Positions 22,439-35,200 of a stretch of DNA of 64,000 nt are shown here, in pieces. Each line of letters opens with the position of its first letter. Position 1 is the stretch's first letter. The notes below the pieces were generated by a model. The model saw only the letters and a list, made by a program, of their open reading frames with translations. It was not told where the DNA came from and did not search any database. Location: the NCBI GenBank assembly GCA_949358305.1, contig OX442316.1, forward strand, positions 8,182,001 through 8,246,000, read 5' to 3'. A program made the position numbers and the translations under genes. The DNA is from Strigamia acuminata (Eukaryota; Arthropoda; Chilopoda; Geophilomorpha; Linotaeniidae).

Positions 22439-23314
22439 TAGTGATTGCAGTACCGGTTTCAGTATCGGTTCCAGTACAGGTATTGGTACCGGGATTCAGT
22501 ACCAGTTCTTGGTACCGAGGTTTTTTTCTGTCGGTACTGAGGGCCGGTACTAGTACCGTAAGCTTTTCTTGGTACCGGAACCGTCCCTCAGACCGGAACC
22601 TGAACCGGTACTTTCCATCATCATTAACAACACAACAACGCCACCTACTACCAGCATTTCTAATGATGTAGAAGGTGAAAAATTTTATTTCACTCGTTAT
22701 TTACTCATTCTAGCTGGAAACAGTTTCTCTTTTTAAATTAACTTGGAAATAGTAATAATGGCAAATGGCTGAACTAGGACAAAATCCAGAAGTTCCTACT
22801 CCGGCAGTGTCTACGCCGGAAGTTTCCGTAAACAAATATCCAGTGTGGAACTATTTCACAAAGTCATGTGATGGTCACTTGTAAAGTTGTAAACTTGTAA
22901 ACTTGTAAAGTTTATTAAAGAGATGGACAAAATCTACCAGTATCTAATGATCTCCAACTAGTGTGGAATCGGAACGGGCATTTTCGTTAGCTGGAATTTT
23001 CTGCACCAAGATAAGTAGCCGCTTAAGTGACCAGTCTCTGGATTCATTGTGCTTTTTATGTTCATATTTTCAAGAGTAAATTGTAGTACTACAGTATTAT
23101 CTAATAATACATGACAAATAAGTATTTTTGTTGAGAAATGGATTGACTATCCAGAACTGATACCAATACCGGTGCCAGTACTGCTCTCGGTAGTAGTACC
23201 GGCCTAATATCGGTGCTCATTTTTCATTCGGTACCGGAACCGAATATAGTACCGGAAAAAAATGTCAGTACCGAATACGGGAACCATAAAAACCGTCCGG
23301 TACTTCAATCCCTA
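22439..23314. mobile_element. Internally deleted hAT element (876 bp)
   Basis: The ends are TAGTGATTGCAGTACCGG and, inverted, TAGGGATTGAAGTACCGG (two mismatches), flanked by a perfect 8-bp duplication GAACCAGG (22431-22438 and 23315-23322). Inside are two remnants of a hAT transposase on the plus strand: a BED-finger start (PVWNYFTKS, near 22840) and the C-terminal dimerisation motif (ESERAFSLAGIFCTKISSR, near 22970). The middle is deleted. The subterminal regions are rich in GGTACCG motifs. Confidence 0.93.
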
Positions 23315-23456
23315 GAACCAGGTCCCCCGTTTGCCATCCAGCACAAGGTCAAATATGAAGTTGTGTGGCTATGTTGTTTGAACATGTCGGTTTGGTTAAA
23401 CATTAGCGTTTCGGTTCGTGATTGTGTTGGAATCCCGGTTAGTTTAATTGGAAAAG

Positions 23457-23758
23457 CTCCCGTCCGGCAAACGAGAGATCTGGCTCCATTCTTCGGAGCC
23501 CAAACCGTTTCGTTTATTCAATTTGGGAGGCTGGATGTAAAGACCATTAATTTTCTAGGTGTACTTATTCTACATAAACAAGTATTAGATTGGGTTTAAC
23601 TATATTGACAAAAAAAAAAGATAATACCGTATCTATATACAGCACGACTGATTTTTCGGATGGTTCATATTGAGTGATGGTCCCATCTTGGATCAACTCT
23701 AAATAAATATCAATGTTTGCGTGTGCATTATAAGAATCTTCAGTTTTATTTACCTTTA
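23457..23758 (-). pseudogene. Complement C3-like fragment D (one MG8 exon)
   Basis: It is homologous to 12966-13265 of fragment B. The exon 23628-23696 (minus) encodes LIQDGTITQYEPSEKSVVL and then YIDT, with good splice sites, and the preceding donor (AAAG/GTAAAT) is kept at 23755. The exon upstream of that donor is replaced by unrelated sequence. This is the continuation of fragment C across the inserted transposons. Confidence 0.82.
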
Positions 23759-25291
23759 TTATGACAGCTCACTCCTGTATGTTGTTGGCATTTGTAAGAT
23801 CATTTTTATGGTAGTGTGGGCAATGATGAGCATGCGAAGATTCCCAATGACCAGGCGAAGAAATGGCGTTAAAACTCTTTGCATTAGGGGGTTGGTTAAG
23901 TTTACATTATCAATTTACCATAAAAATGTAACAGTTTATTTATTATTTATAGGCACAATGAAAAACCATCAACGGGGAATGTCAACATGTGTGCATGTTC
24001 ATGGCTTACATCTTTGTTTTTCATTTGCAGTGAACTCTCTCTAGACAGCTTAGCGAGGACCGGGCAAAACGAAAAGTGACTTTTTCTTTTTCACATTTAA
24101 TTAATTAATTTTTTTTATTTTTTTATTTTTACTTTATAAAAAAAAATATAAGGCTGAAGAAGTTCCGCAGAGGAAGGAGAAGAAATCGAGTAAAAAGTTC
24201 CGGTATAAAAATTCAGAAATTACTTAGGTGGCAAAGCTAAGGAACAAGGAAACCGATTTGCAATTGAATTCGGCTGTTTGGGAAAGTTCAGAAAGTGATT
24301 TGAGCGAAGGAACTTGAAAAAGAAGACGTCATTTGCTACAGCAGTTAACCGATCATTCGTAAAGAAGAAGACTAACAGTAATGACTAATGATTATTTTAG
24401 ATTTGTATGGTTCTCGCAAAAACTTGCCGGATCTTCGTTGCAGGTTGTCACATGCATCCGGAAATAGATGTTTCTTTGGGATCTCTTCAGGACAAGGGAA
24501 ATGGATTTCTTTTTCGGGCAATTTTTCTGTAACTTTATCTTGTTTATTTCTCGATCCGAGTTTGATAGAAATAGATTAGCTGCACTGTAAATATGAAATA
24601 TGAAAACGATATGAAATTTTGATGTCACTTTAGTTTAATAAAGTGTACTTATTGCTTTTCACATGAGACAATTGCTTGAGATAATTTAGGAACCTGAGGA
24701 ATATCACGAATTACTAACGTTCTTCGCTTCAATTATTCAAAACAAAACAAAACAAAACAAAAATCCAACAAATTTCGCCACACAGACTCTAAGCAATCAT
24801 TCATGAAGAATATTGCTAAAAACTCGTAAATACGATGAATTTTTTTACTACCATACGAGTATATTACAAGAAAATAATAGGTAAATAATTAGGCGGATGG
24901 CCATCGCGGGCCACTCCCTTATAAAGATTTGAAAATTTATTTTATATTAATTTTCAAGCTTGTGATGAAAATTTTCATAAGTTTAAAAAGTTAGGTTGGC
25001 TCCTTAGGGCAACCGTAGTCTAATTTTAGAGGACAACAACAATTTATCTATAAGTTTAGTTTATTATAAAGTATGAAAATATATATTTAATTTATACGGT
25101 TTTTTTGTATAATTTAAACAAAAGTAAGCAAAAGATGGCAGTATGCAGCCGGAAGTTGTAATATTTCCAGAAAATTTTATAGGAGTTTGTGATTGGACAT
25201 GCAAATGAATCTACGTTTCCTATTCTATTTTGCATTATGTTTTATTCCGCTCTGGTTTGCTCATTAGGTTCCTGGGCTCGTTGGTGGGAAC
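23759..25291. other. Intergenic, low-complexity
   Basis: AT-rich with poly-T/A runs, a (CAAAA)n microsatellite near 24742 and a GC-rich patch near 24895-24925. Frames in the ranges 23721-24044 and 24388-24628 have no supporting signals and are not called. Confidence 0.45.
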
Positions 25292-25693
25292 ATGAGTGCT
25301 AGTCTTCTTCGAGGTGAGTTTAACGTTTTGACACTTTATTTTATCTTGTTTATTTTTTAGCGGTTTGTATTTGGTCGTTTCTTTCGTAGAAATTTCCATT
25401 TAATTTTCTGTTTTATATGAAGTTGTAAATTATTTGTTAAATTTTTATTTTATCTCCAGTCATTTATACAGGCAGTGTTATTTGTTTAGAAGTATAATCT
25501 AAAACATTTCAGCTTTGTTTCGGAAACCAACAGGTAATTTTTACTTTTTATTGTAAGTTTTTAAATTTTTTTATGAGTTATTAATTTTGAATCCTGTTCT
25601 TTAGGTTCAACGCATGGATATCTGCGTCTACGGATAGAAGCCGACAGGAACTACCAGAATGGACTCGAGTGTTGCTATTTATTTTATAATTAA
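25292..25693 (+). CDS. Candidate micro-gene: 43-aa peptide with a 21-nt microexon
   Basis: Three segments, 25292-25313, 25513-25533 and 25605-25693, join in frame through canonical sites (CGAG/GTGAGT; TTTCAG/CTTTG...CAACAG/GTAATT; TTCTTTAG/GTTC). They give a 43-residue peptide starting MSASLLRALFRKPTGSTHGY and ending CCYLFYN. Another acceptor (CTCATTAG) lies 24 bp before the ATG, so a 5' UTR exon is likely. The peptide is basic and has no signal peptide. No family is recognised, and a non-coding spliced RNA is equally possible. Confidence 0.35.
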
Positions 25694-27829
25694 TTTGTAT
25701 AGTTAACATTTTTTGTAATTTGTTTTATATTTTTGTGTAATTAAAAAATTTTGTTTTGTATAAATTATTAATTTTGTACAATTTGGAAAAATATTATACA
25801 AAATTAATAATTTATGCAGTACATTTTGAATAAAATGTTTTTTAAACTTCTCTACTTGTAATTATTTAAATATACTAAAACAAAATGGGAAATCTGTATA
25901 CCCACCCACCATCCCCTTTTTTATTCTAAGTCCAAACCTATAAAAATTTGACAGCGATTCACCTTTTTGATTTTTGGACTTAGTAAATTTTAACAAAATG
26001 ACTTAGCTTATAAACGAAAAATTTTATTGCAAATAAAAATATCATACATAAAAAAAAAACTTACAAAAATTTTTCCTTAAAAGGAAAAAATATGGCAAAT
26101 ACAACATTCAACGGGGTTAAAACGGATCATTTGTTGGATTATCTCGGGTAAACATCCCCCTTGAGACTCCACCGTTTTACCCATACGGGGGCCCAGAGTG
26201 TGCCACTCTCTGGACCCCCAAAGTGTCCCTGATGTAAATAAAAAATTAATTTTTATTAACCTAAAGGAAGAAAAATGTTATCAAATGAAAACAAACAAAA
26301 TACATAAAAAGCGCAAAAATATGAATAAAAAATAATTCTATAAAATAGTAATAGTAAATTAAAATGGCGGCGGAGTTCGTTTACTGCTCGCTGGAATTCG
26401 TCTTCAAGTCGGCTCGCTGGAATTCGTCTTCAAGTCGTCCTTAAGGTATTCGTCTGCGTGGATAGACCTACAAGTATAAAAAACACAGAATAAATAACTA
26501 ATAAAAATGTTTAAATATGTTTAAATAAAATGAAATTAATATATTGCCACTTAAATTAATATATTGCCACTTAAATTAATATATTGCTACGTAAATTAGA
26601 ATAAAATAGAATAATATAACCAAAAAATGTTAAATAGAACAAAAGAAACTAAATAAACTACGGTAATTAAATATGCTCTCGCTTTAAACAAAGCAACTTA
26701 GGACTGTAGAAATAAGTAAAAATTAAAAGTGCGAGTAAATTAACCTTGCGTGCACGAAAATTAGAAATCGCTAAATTAAAGTTTAAAACTAAAAAGTAGA
26801 ATTAAAATAGAACTCACATTACTTGTAGAACGCCGTACGTTTCGCCTCCAAGTCTGAAAAACTAGTGAAAAATGAAAGCATAATGCAAAAATGCAAAATA
26901 ACCAAAAGTACACATTATCGCATTTAAATAACCAATCAAAATCCCCAGAGATTTCAACAAAAAAGTCACCTGCTTTCGTGCTGTCACCTATTGGAAATAA
27001 GCTGCAACATACAAATAAAGAGAGTTAAATTTAACGACGCTCTAAATAAAGGATTTGATTGTTGCTAAGCAACACATTGCTGTTAACAGATGAACTAATG
27101 GCGGGAAGACTAGCAGCACGCGTTGTCGTATTTTTTGCAAATGATTCTCCATTCAGCGAAAACCGTCTTTTATCGTGAAAGAAAGAGTAAGTAAATTTAT
27201 TTTATGTCACAAAATACTTTTGTCAGTTGCCAGTAGATGGCACAACAGCAACAACTGATGCTCATTGCTAAGCAACAACTTTTTATGCCGTCTGACGTGT
27301 CATTCGTGATGATTCCTTCTTCTTCTTTAACACCATCTTCTTGCGAAATAATTAAGCGGCAAAAAATAAATGAAAAAAGATAGATAAAAAATAAAGCTGG
27401 CAATCACACAGTGCATTATCTAATTAACTTTCTGCTTTTCATTTCTTTTCTTTTCACCAGTTGATTTATGGAAAGCTTTTAAATTAAATTAAATCTTCAG
27501 CCAAATAAACTTCTAAAATAAATAATTAACAATTAATAATCAACTTTGCAATCAACTGTATGATATAAACAGGCTCCCTGTAAATATTAAGCTGGTTTAA
27601 CATGAGCGAATTATAATTTTAATTGAAACATCTCAAAAAATTTTGGTGGGATACTAATTGGAGTCGTGAAAAACGTCTACCACTATAAGTAATTGTAATT
27701 GCAGTTTGAAATAACGTGCTAATATTTAAGTTTGACTCTTCTGCAATTTTCTAAATTACACACCACTGCTTTCTTTCATATTTTAATTATCCTCATTTGT
27801 TACTTTTAAGTTAATTGAGTTTCAATGCC
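25694..27829. other. Intergenic with hairpins and short tandem repeats
   Basis: It contains a perfect 19-bp hairpin at 25760-25815, a GC-rich 12-bp hairpin at 26187-26219 and a duplicated 25-bp unit (GCTCGCTGGAATTCGTCTTC) at about 26385-26434. A 20-bp unit (AAATTAATATATTGCCACTT) is repeated three times at 26533-26595. Several minus-strand splice-site pairs (for example around 26824-26857 and 26968-26985) hint at a spliced non-coding transcript, but none forms a convincing coding gene. Confidence 0.4.
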
Positions 27830-27913
27830 ATGGTCAAGAAATTTTCCTTCACCACTGATCGTTTCTACGGTCTACTGAACATTACTGACCCTTCAAATTA
27901 CTACGGTTCCTAA
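27830..27913 (+). CDS. Candidate small ORF peptide (27 aa)
   Basis: A short frame starting in a good context (GCCATGG) encodes MVKKFSFTTDRFYGLLNITD and then PSNYYGS, stop. It is followed three bases later by a strong splice donor (ACG/GTGAGT). Codon third positions are more GC-rich than the AT-rich surroundings, which is why it stands out. It could be a smORF peptide, an upstream ORF in a 5' exon, or chance. Confidence 0.3.
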   Translation: MVKKFSFTTDRFYGLLNITDPSNYYGS

Positions 27914-27916
27914 ACG

Positions 27917-30900
27917 GTGAGTAAAAAAGTTAAATAATTTCCTGCAACTTAAAATTACTTTTAAAAGCGGAATAAATTTTTAGATAATTATCAATATATT
28001 ATTTATTTATGAAAAAAAAAAAGGACATCCATTATTTACTAAACAGGTTTAAGAAAAAATATTTTTGTGTGTTTTCATCTTAGTAAATCAAAGTATACTT
28101 GATTTGAACTTATTATTGTCTATAAATTTTACTGTGATTACATTCGGCTCTTTCATTACCTCATTCCCTCAAATTATAAAAATTCTTAATAAATTACTTG
28201 CCGAAAGATACTACAGTTGAAAAATATTCAAGATGGGTGGTCCTATGGATAAAATTTGTATAAATACGAGGTAAATTTGTTAGCATTTAAAATATCATTT
28301 AAATCTCATCACACTTTTCAATCGAATGTTATCTTTGTATAAAGCAACCAGATGTTTTGAGTTAATTGGTCAAGGTTTTATTGTATCTAGCGCAGGACCT
28401 CGTTCGTTACAATAAGGATTCGTGCTGTGAGACACTTATGATTTCATACATTCCTTATTTAGATAAAGATTTCCTCTTTAATTGAATTGCCATTATTATT
28501 CGAGTTATGTAGTTCTTGGTGTCATGAACTGATATTTTAGATCATTACAATTTCTGAAACAGGTTTAGGCATATTTAATTAATTATAATCTGATACATTT
28601 AATTGCAATACGGAAAATGATATATTAAATTACAAGTAAAAATTATTCTTATCATTTGCATTGCCCTGGCCTACATTGTACACACGGCATGGAATAAAAT
28701 TAGTTTGACGTCTGAATTTCGGTTAACTTTCTCATTTCTAAGAATTATTAAAGCTAATTTTTTTTTTTTTAAATTTTTTTTTTAAATTTTTTTTTTTAAT
28801 AACAATTTTTAAAATGTTAAAAATTGCGTGGGATTGATATTTCTATGGAGACATTGCTCCCGTGACACAAAATTGGGTTAAAATGCCATTTCAGATGTTA
28901 ACTTTTTACATTTCCTCAATTCTATTATTTCTGTGTCAATTTGTCGATCACAAAAAAGAAAAACCAATTTAGATTTTTTTATAAAAAATAGTCTTTGCTA
29001 CTAGTATAAAATCTTCACAATATAGCAATCGAAAAATAGAAAAATACCGGTACTTTACACGAACCGCATAAAACTGTTTTGTATTGAAGTTTGGCAATAA
29101 AATATTTTTTTAAAGTGGGCTTGATAGATCTAATTAGCCTTGAAAATGTGAGTTTACTTAACTATTTTGTACCATAATAAATTACTTATAGTTTGCTCAA
29201 TCAACAAACCAGCAATTTGATTATGAAAGCAATTATTTTTAAATTTGATACCCGTAATTTCAGGTTATACCGTGTAGGACATTTTTTTTCATTATTTCGC
29301 AAGAGGCCTTTGCACTTTAATGAAATGTTTTAGTCCAACAGCAATTCTGACAGAATTTTTTTAATATTAATTTTTTACTGTAATTTTAAAAAGCAAAAAA
29401 AAAAAAAAAAAAAAAAAAAAATTATTACCAATAGACTAATAAGAAAACAAGGCGAACATTAACACTAGACTTAGATTATTGACTGTTGGGCCCTTAACAT
29501 CAGCTTTATCGTTTGCTGAAGTTTGTTTGTAGTGTAAAGAAATGTTACTGGCAACGACCTCCTGTATAATCAACTGAGAAGTGAGTATAATGAATGAGTT
29601 GTCAGGTGTTCCTCATGCCGTTACGAAAGGATTAATGCTTTTTAATTACTTTGGCTGCTTAGCTTGTGATTTTTCCTAAGTTATTAATGAGTTAAGAAAA
29701 TCGTGAAATGAATTTGTATGCGTTAGATAGTAGTTAATTTGTGCGATTTAATTTATTAAGGTGTTGGAATAATTTTTTCACGAGATGTAACATATGCAGC
29801 CTAAAATAAGAATTTAGATTGTTCAGAGTGTTTTTTGAGGTCAGATAAAAACATAGCAATTACATTTTTTTTTTACCAACTAAATTATCCTGTTGTGTTT
29901 TAAATCTTAAAAATTTATGTGCCTTTTAGAAAAAGAACATTCGAGTAAAAAAAAGAATAATTTTTACGTTGTTTGCTATTCTATTAAAACCAAACCTTGT
30001 CCATTAAAGTAAATACGAAATCGAGGGCGTTGGCTGGTTCCACAAAGATAAATGCACATAAAGAGTTGCAGAAAGAGGTGTTAGGTTTGTCAGGCATTCT
30101 TTAGATGTCCTGTGTGGCCCTAACTTGTCCTATAAACAGATCAGTTTGTGCTTTTGGTTGCTACAAAACCAGTTGGACCAGATCTTTTACTTGTGATAAT
30201 ACGTTATTTGGCCTTCAAAGGTCACAAGTGGTTGTATTCAGTTTCATTTAATTTCAAGGTTGCCATACAAATCCAATTTTTTAAAGGGCTATGTACTTGT
30301 ACTAACCTAATGGTCACTTATTTCAACATAACACAAAGCGATTTGAAATGCTATGATGAAACATCATGTTTATCCATTACATAACTGATACGATATGGGC
30401 TTCTCATGAACTAGAAATAACCGATATGCTTTTCTTTTTTTTTTTCTTTTAATATGTGAAACATGACTAGTGTATTAAACTTGATCAAATCTTGTATGGA
30501 ACGGCAAGGTCTAGCAAAGGGAAAGTTATTTGACTTTCAAATGCGCAACCTCAACAAAAAAAGTTGAAAGATGCGCAACTTCTATGGTGAAAGCAAATGA
30601 AATTTTTTTTTATAAACATTTTTTTTTTACCATATAAATTGTGCTCGGCTTTTATTACTGTCTGGTCTTCAAGCTTCTTTTTCCTGCTATAAAATAATAT
30701 TTAGATTATAAAAAAGGGAATTTACGCGTGTAATTAATAATAACTAGAATTGTCTTTTGTAGAACAAGTTTGTTTTAGAATTTTTTTTTTTTAAAAATAA
30801 TGGTTGCACAAGTCGTACAAGTTTTTGGTAAAGTGTATTTTTTCTTGTCCAAATCAAGCTTGTCCTCACTCCTACTTATACGTCATGTTTTTTGTCCCAC

Positions 30901-32294
30901 GCTTTATCCTCGTTGAGGTCCATTTATGGAGTAAGACCAGTTCGCCAACAGTTTTCATCTTAAAGTAATATCAACATTAGGAATTTTCTGTTATTAAAAT
31001 TGCATCGGGTTAAGTTGACTGCCCTCTATGCACATTAACATTTACATTTCGAAAACAATTTATATTTTTCAACTTTTTAATTATTATTATTTTTTTTTTA
31101 CTTGATCACTTTTTTTTTTTTTTTATAAATTATCTACTAATTAAAAACAAGTGAAGAAGATAAATGAATATAATTTATATAAATTTGTGATTTTTTTTTT
31201 AATTATTTAAATAATCACCAATCAGATGAGCAGGATCTAGCCTTTACCGCCTCTTTTCCGTTTCTATGGCAACATAGGTATTATTGCCTTTAGGGTAGGC
31301 CTCGTCCTTGAAAAGGAAGTTGCCTGCTAAGAAGAGGTTGTATGTTGCCAACAACCATTAATCTTGCAAGGCCAATAGAAAAGCTCGAATGCAGCAAGTA
31401 CACAGGTGGCAAAATTTTTTTCTTACCATCACTTCAAAGGGTTGAAACAGAACATATTGAGAAGGGAAGAGAGGAGAAAAAAAACCCACCCAGGTTGAAT
31501 TGTGATTATTTGAGATATTAACAAATTGAACATTATGGAATTTTTGTTTTAATTAATTAATTAACTTTGTAGCAATTACAGTGAATGTGTTTTTTTTTTG
31601 TTTTTTTTTTTAAAACAGGGTATTGGCACAAATGGAATTAAACTTTTAGTTTGATATTTACATTTTGTAACAACAGCTGTACCAAAAAAAATCAATAATA
31701 TACATAGAAATTATATTGAAGTAATTCACAATTTGAATAAATGTTGAAAAAATGTGAAAAATTACAAAATTAAAAAAATAAAGAGATTAATTAACGTAAT
31801 TAGTTCTTTAACTAACACACAACTAAGCATAATTATATTAACAAATATTCTATATTCGTACATACAAACGTTTAGTCTAAAGTCAAGTGTATAAACTGTA
31901 TTCTTAAAAATGGCATATTTTGTAAAAACTGGCATTTTTGCTGAAAAAAAATATTATAGTGAATTTCTATCCAAGAGGTAATATAATTATAGACTACAAG
32001 TTTTAACAAAATTTGTAGACAAATTTAAGCACCAACAAAAAATGTTTGTTTTTTTTTTCTATTAAAGAAAAAAAACAACGATCTATTGTAGCATGTGAAG
32101 TGTTGACCCATTGAAAAATGTTAATTTCCCTTCCTTCCGCCATACTGTATGGAGAAAAGAAAAAAAATAACAAAAAAAAAATTAGGTCAAGATTATTTTC
32201 TATGAAAACGGAAAATTCGTGCTGGGAAAGTTCCTTATGGATATATTTTTTTTACATAATGTGTTCAAATTTTAATCTTACCTTGAGGTTAACC
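27917..32294. other. Long AT-rich stretch, no gene seen
   Basis: Homopolymer runs (for example about 29395-29420 poly-A, 28760-28800 poly-T) and scattered short open frames without splice or similarity support. It may hold introns of a transcript starting near 27.8 kb and the 3' UTR of the minus-strand gene ending at 32295. Confidence 0.4.
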
Positions 32295-35200
32295 TTAAGC
32301 CGTTTCCTTCTGCTTGCGCTTGAAAAATGAAGCAAATCGTGTGTCTTTCGGTACCGAGTTTGTCCTAACCACTTTCTTGGATTTCTTTTGCTTGGACGTC
32401 TCGGATGGCAACGGGGATAAGGAATCCAAGTGTTCGGAAGAATTATTTTTTGACGCGGAAGTTTTCTCAGGGGTCGAGGTTCGCAATGACCCATCAGATC
32501 CTTCGTGACGCTCCGTCTTATTTTTATACTTCTTTGGCTTCCATGGTGCCAAAAGAGAAAAAGTGCGAGTCACTGATCTATTCGATGTGCCTCGCATGTC
32601 TGGTGGGGGCGGTGATCCTGATAAAGTGGATTCTCTGTAAATCCGATACCTGCAATTTAAATGGTGAAAAATTGCGAATTAAACGCGTAGAAAAGAAGCA
32701 AATTGATTCTCTATTCCTCAATAAACACCCAATGAGTCAAGTTGTTAGAAAATAATAAAAGCATCGCACATTCTATTAAACTAAAGCATCCGAATTACAC
32801 ATGCTAGAAGCTGATGTACCAAGCTGTGCCCAGAATGGGTTTGTCACTACCCTACCATTCGTGTGTAAACGTGCACAGATTATTAAATAGATGTTACGAA
32901 AAAATGAATCGCAAAAATTGCTAAATGAAGTGAAATATTTGTTTCAATTTACCTGTAACTTGGAGGTGGTGGGATGTCGGCGACAGTGGGTGCATGTAAG
33001 ATGACTGAACGATTCGAACCATCACTTCCGGAACTATGAATTGACTCGTTAGCTGAAGGAGGTCGAACGGGAGAGCCAGCTCGCAACATGGCTTCTCTAT
33101 GCATCGGTGACAAGTTGGCTGCACTACTGGCACTTCTCTTGGACTTGGATCTCGTTTTGAAGTTGACTCGTTTCAACGCGGGCGAACTTCCGCCGCTTTT
33201 CCTAGATCCTTTTGAACCTCTAGAATGCTGCGACTCCGTCTCCGACGCGTAATTACCCGTCTTGCTGAGGATGCCGTGACGAGTGGACGTGTCCGAGTCG
33301 GTAATGTCCCGACCGTTGAGCAATGTCTTAACAGCACTGCTGTTCTCGTTGTTAGCGGAAGAATTCCATTGTCGTCTATCCACAGTGGCCGATCGCATCG
33401 TCGTGTCATTGTTCATTCTGTTTTTATTCGTCTCGAGTCTACTGAGCGTCGCCGAACCACCCCAGTTGTTATTAATATGGTTATCGTTTTGAAGCGATTC
33501 ATTTCCACTGGCAAAGCAACCAGTCGACATTTCTCGACGGTAATCAGACTCGATGTTCGATTTATCAATCCACAAGAGTTCGGCGTCTTTTTCTAAAGGC
33601 CTTTGACTATTTTCGTAAGATATCTCTCTTTTCCCCATCTCGCGGATCAACGACTGCGGCGTGTTGACGTGCGCTGCCACGATGTCTTCTTCGTCCTCTT
33701 CGAGAGATGACCACTGGTTACTGGGCGCCGAAACCTGACTGTCTCTACTTCCTCCAGCGGTCCAATGGTTTGGAATATCGTCACTTTCGCTCGTTTCCAT
33801 TCGTTCTTCGGCGTCATGAAAATAGCCATTGGTGATATGTTCCTCTCTATGATTACTCGATTTATGGTACCGGTGACCTTTGCGACCTTCAACTTGCACA
33901 TTGATGATCCGCTCCTTGAAAGGTTCGGGCGAGCTCAATTTCTCCTTTGAAGTTGGACTCATGCCCCCTCTGCTGAAATATCCGCTGTCCTGATTGGCCG
34001 AACCTGTTGGTGATTCACTCACTTGCCTCAGGTCGCCCGATCTCCACTTGGTGCCTGTGACTGCATATTTTTCTTGTCCACTCACTTGAGCATTCGCTTC
34101 TTTGACTAACTGCGTTGATGACAGCCCTGTGACAGCATTTCCTGTTTTTACAATTTTTTCTTTCTCCTTTTTCCTCGGTGGTCGAATAATTTCCTCGTTT
34201 GCCCCAAAGTAATAAAATTTCTTATCCATGCCATCGTGTTCGTTTACTCCTCGCTCTGACTTTGATTCATGATGAGAAACCAATTCGTTTTTACTTTTCC
34301 GCTCCGACTTGGTCTTGCTCTTATCTTTCTCCTTCTTCGCTTTTTCCTCCTTCGAGCTCTTCTTCCCTTCGCTGCTCGACCTGAGTTTTCGCGTCACAAC
34401 CTTTTCCTGAGTAATCTGCTGAGTCGTTTTAAGATTGCTCGTATTCCCCTTAATTATTTCCTTCTTGACTCCGTTCTGGACGAACCTCTGGCCCTCTTTT
34501 GTGCTGTGCGTCGAAATGTCGGTGGTTTCCTTATTCTGCAACATTTCTCGATCAACTTCGTCGAAGCTTCTTTTATCGTCGTAATCTGGAGCGGGTTCGT
34601 GAACCCTATACATTTTGCCGGTCGGTCCTTCCTTAATTTCGCGCTTAAAGTCTGACGTCTCGTCCCTGTACTCGATTTTATTGCTCCAGCCATTATTCTG
34701 GTTATAATCCGGAAACGGTTCATTAGGTCTACTGGTCGTCAATCTGTTTTCTTCGGACTTGCTTCTTATCCTCTCCTTCTCGACTCCTTTCCTACTTTCC
34801 TTCACAATCTCCTCTTGTTTAGTTTGGTGACCTTTCTTACAGAAATTAAATTTGCGGCTTTTGCTTTTCTTTTTATTCGAGTCGGGACTGTTCGGGGATT
34901 CACTCCTGCTTCGTTCCGTGTACTGGTATTCGTTCGTGACGTATTTCCGAGAAGTCGGCCTGATTGGATCTTTAACGTGATTCACATCGTGCGCACTAAC
35001 ATTCAATTTGTTGTGAGGCGACGAGTATCGATTGGATTGAAGGTTTCCCATTGACGTGGAGTAGTCCTTGCTCATTCCATTGCTGTATATCGTGTTGTAT
35101 TTCTTGGCGACGCCGTTTTGTTGAACGGGTACCTTTGTGTGAATGGTAGTTTTGCCGCGACCACCTTGTCCGTTGACAACAACCTGCGCATAAATGACCT

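Noticed and set aside
26400-27000. Minus-strand spliced coding gene from small exons near 26968, 26840 and 26460
   Set aside because: Splice-like sites exist but joined frames hit stops quickly; a non-coding transcript remains possible.
27830-27913. Tarsal-less/mille-pattes peptide gene
   Set aside because: Only one short frame, and the end reads TDPSNYY rather than LDPTGxY; no repeated motifs.
33225-34655. Several antisense frames of 60-128 codons
   Set aside because: They overlap the long, compositionally biased minus-strand exon and disappear as shadows of its codon use.
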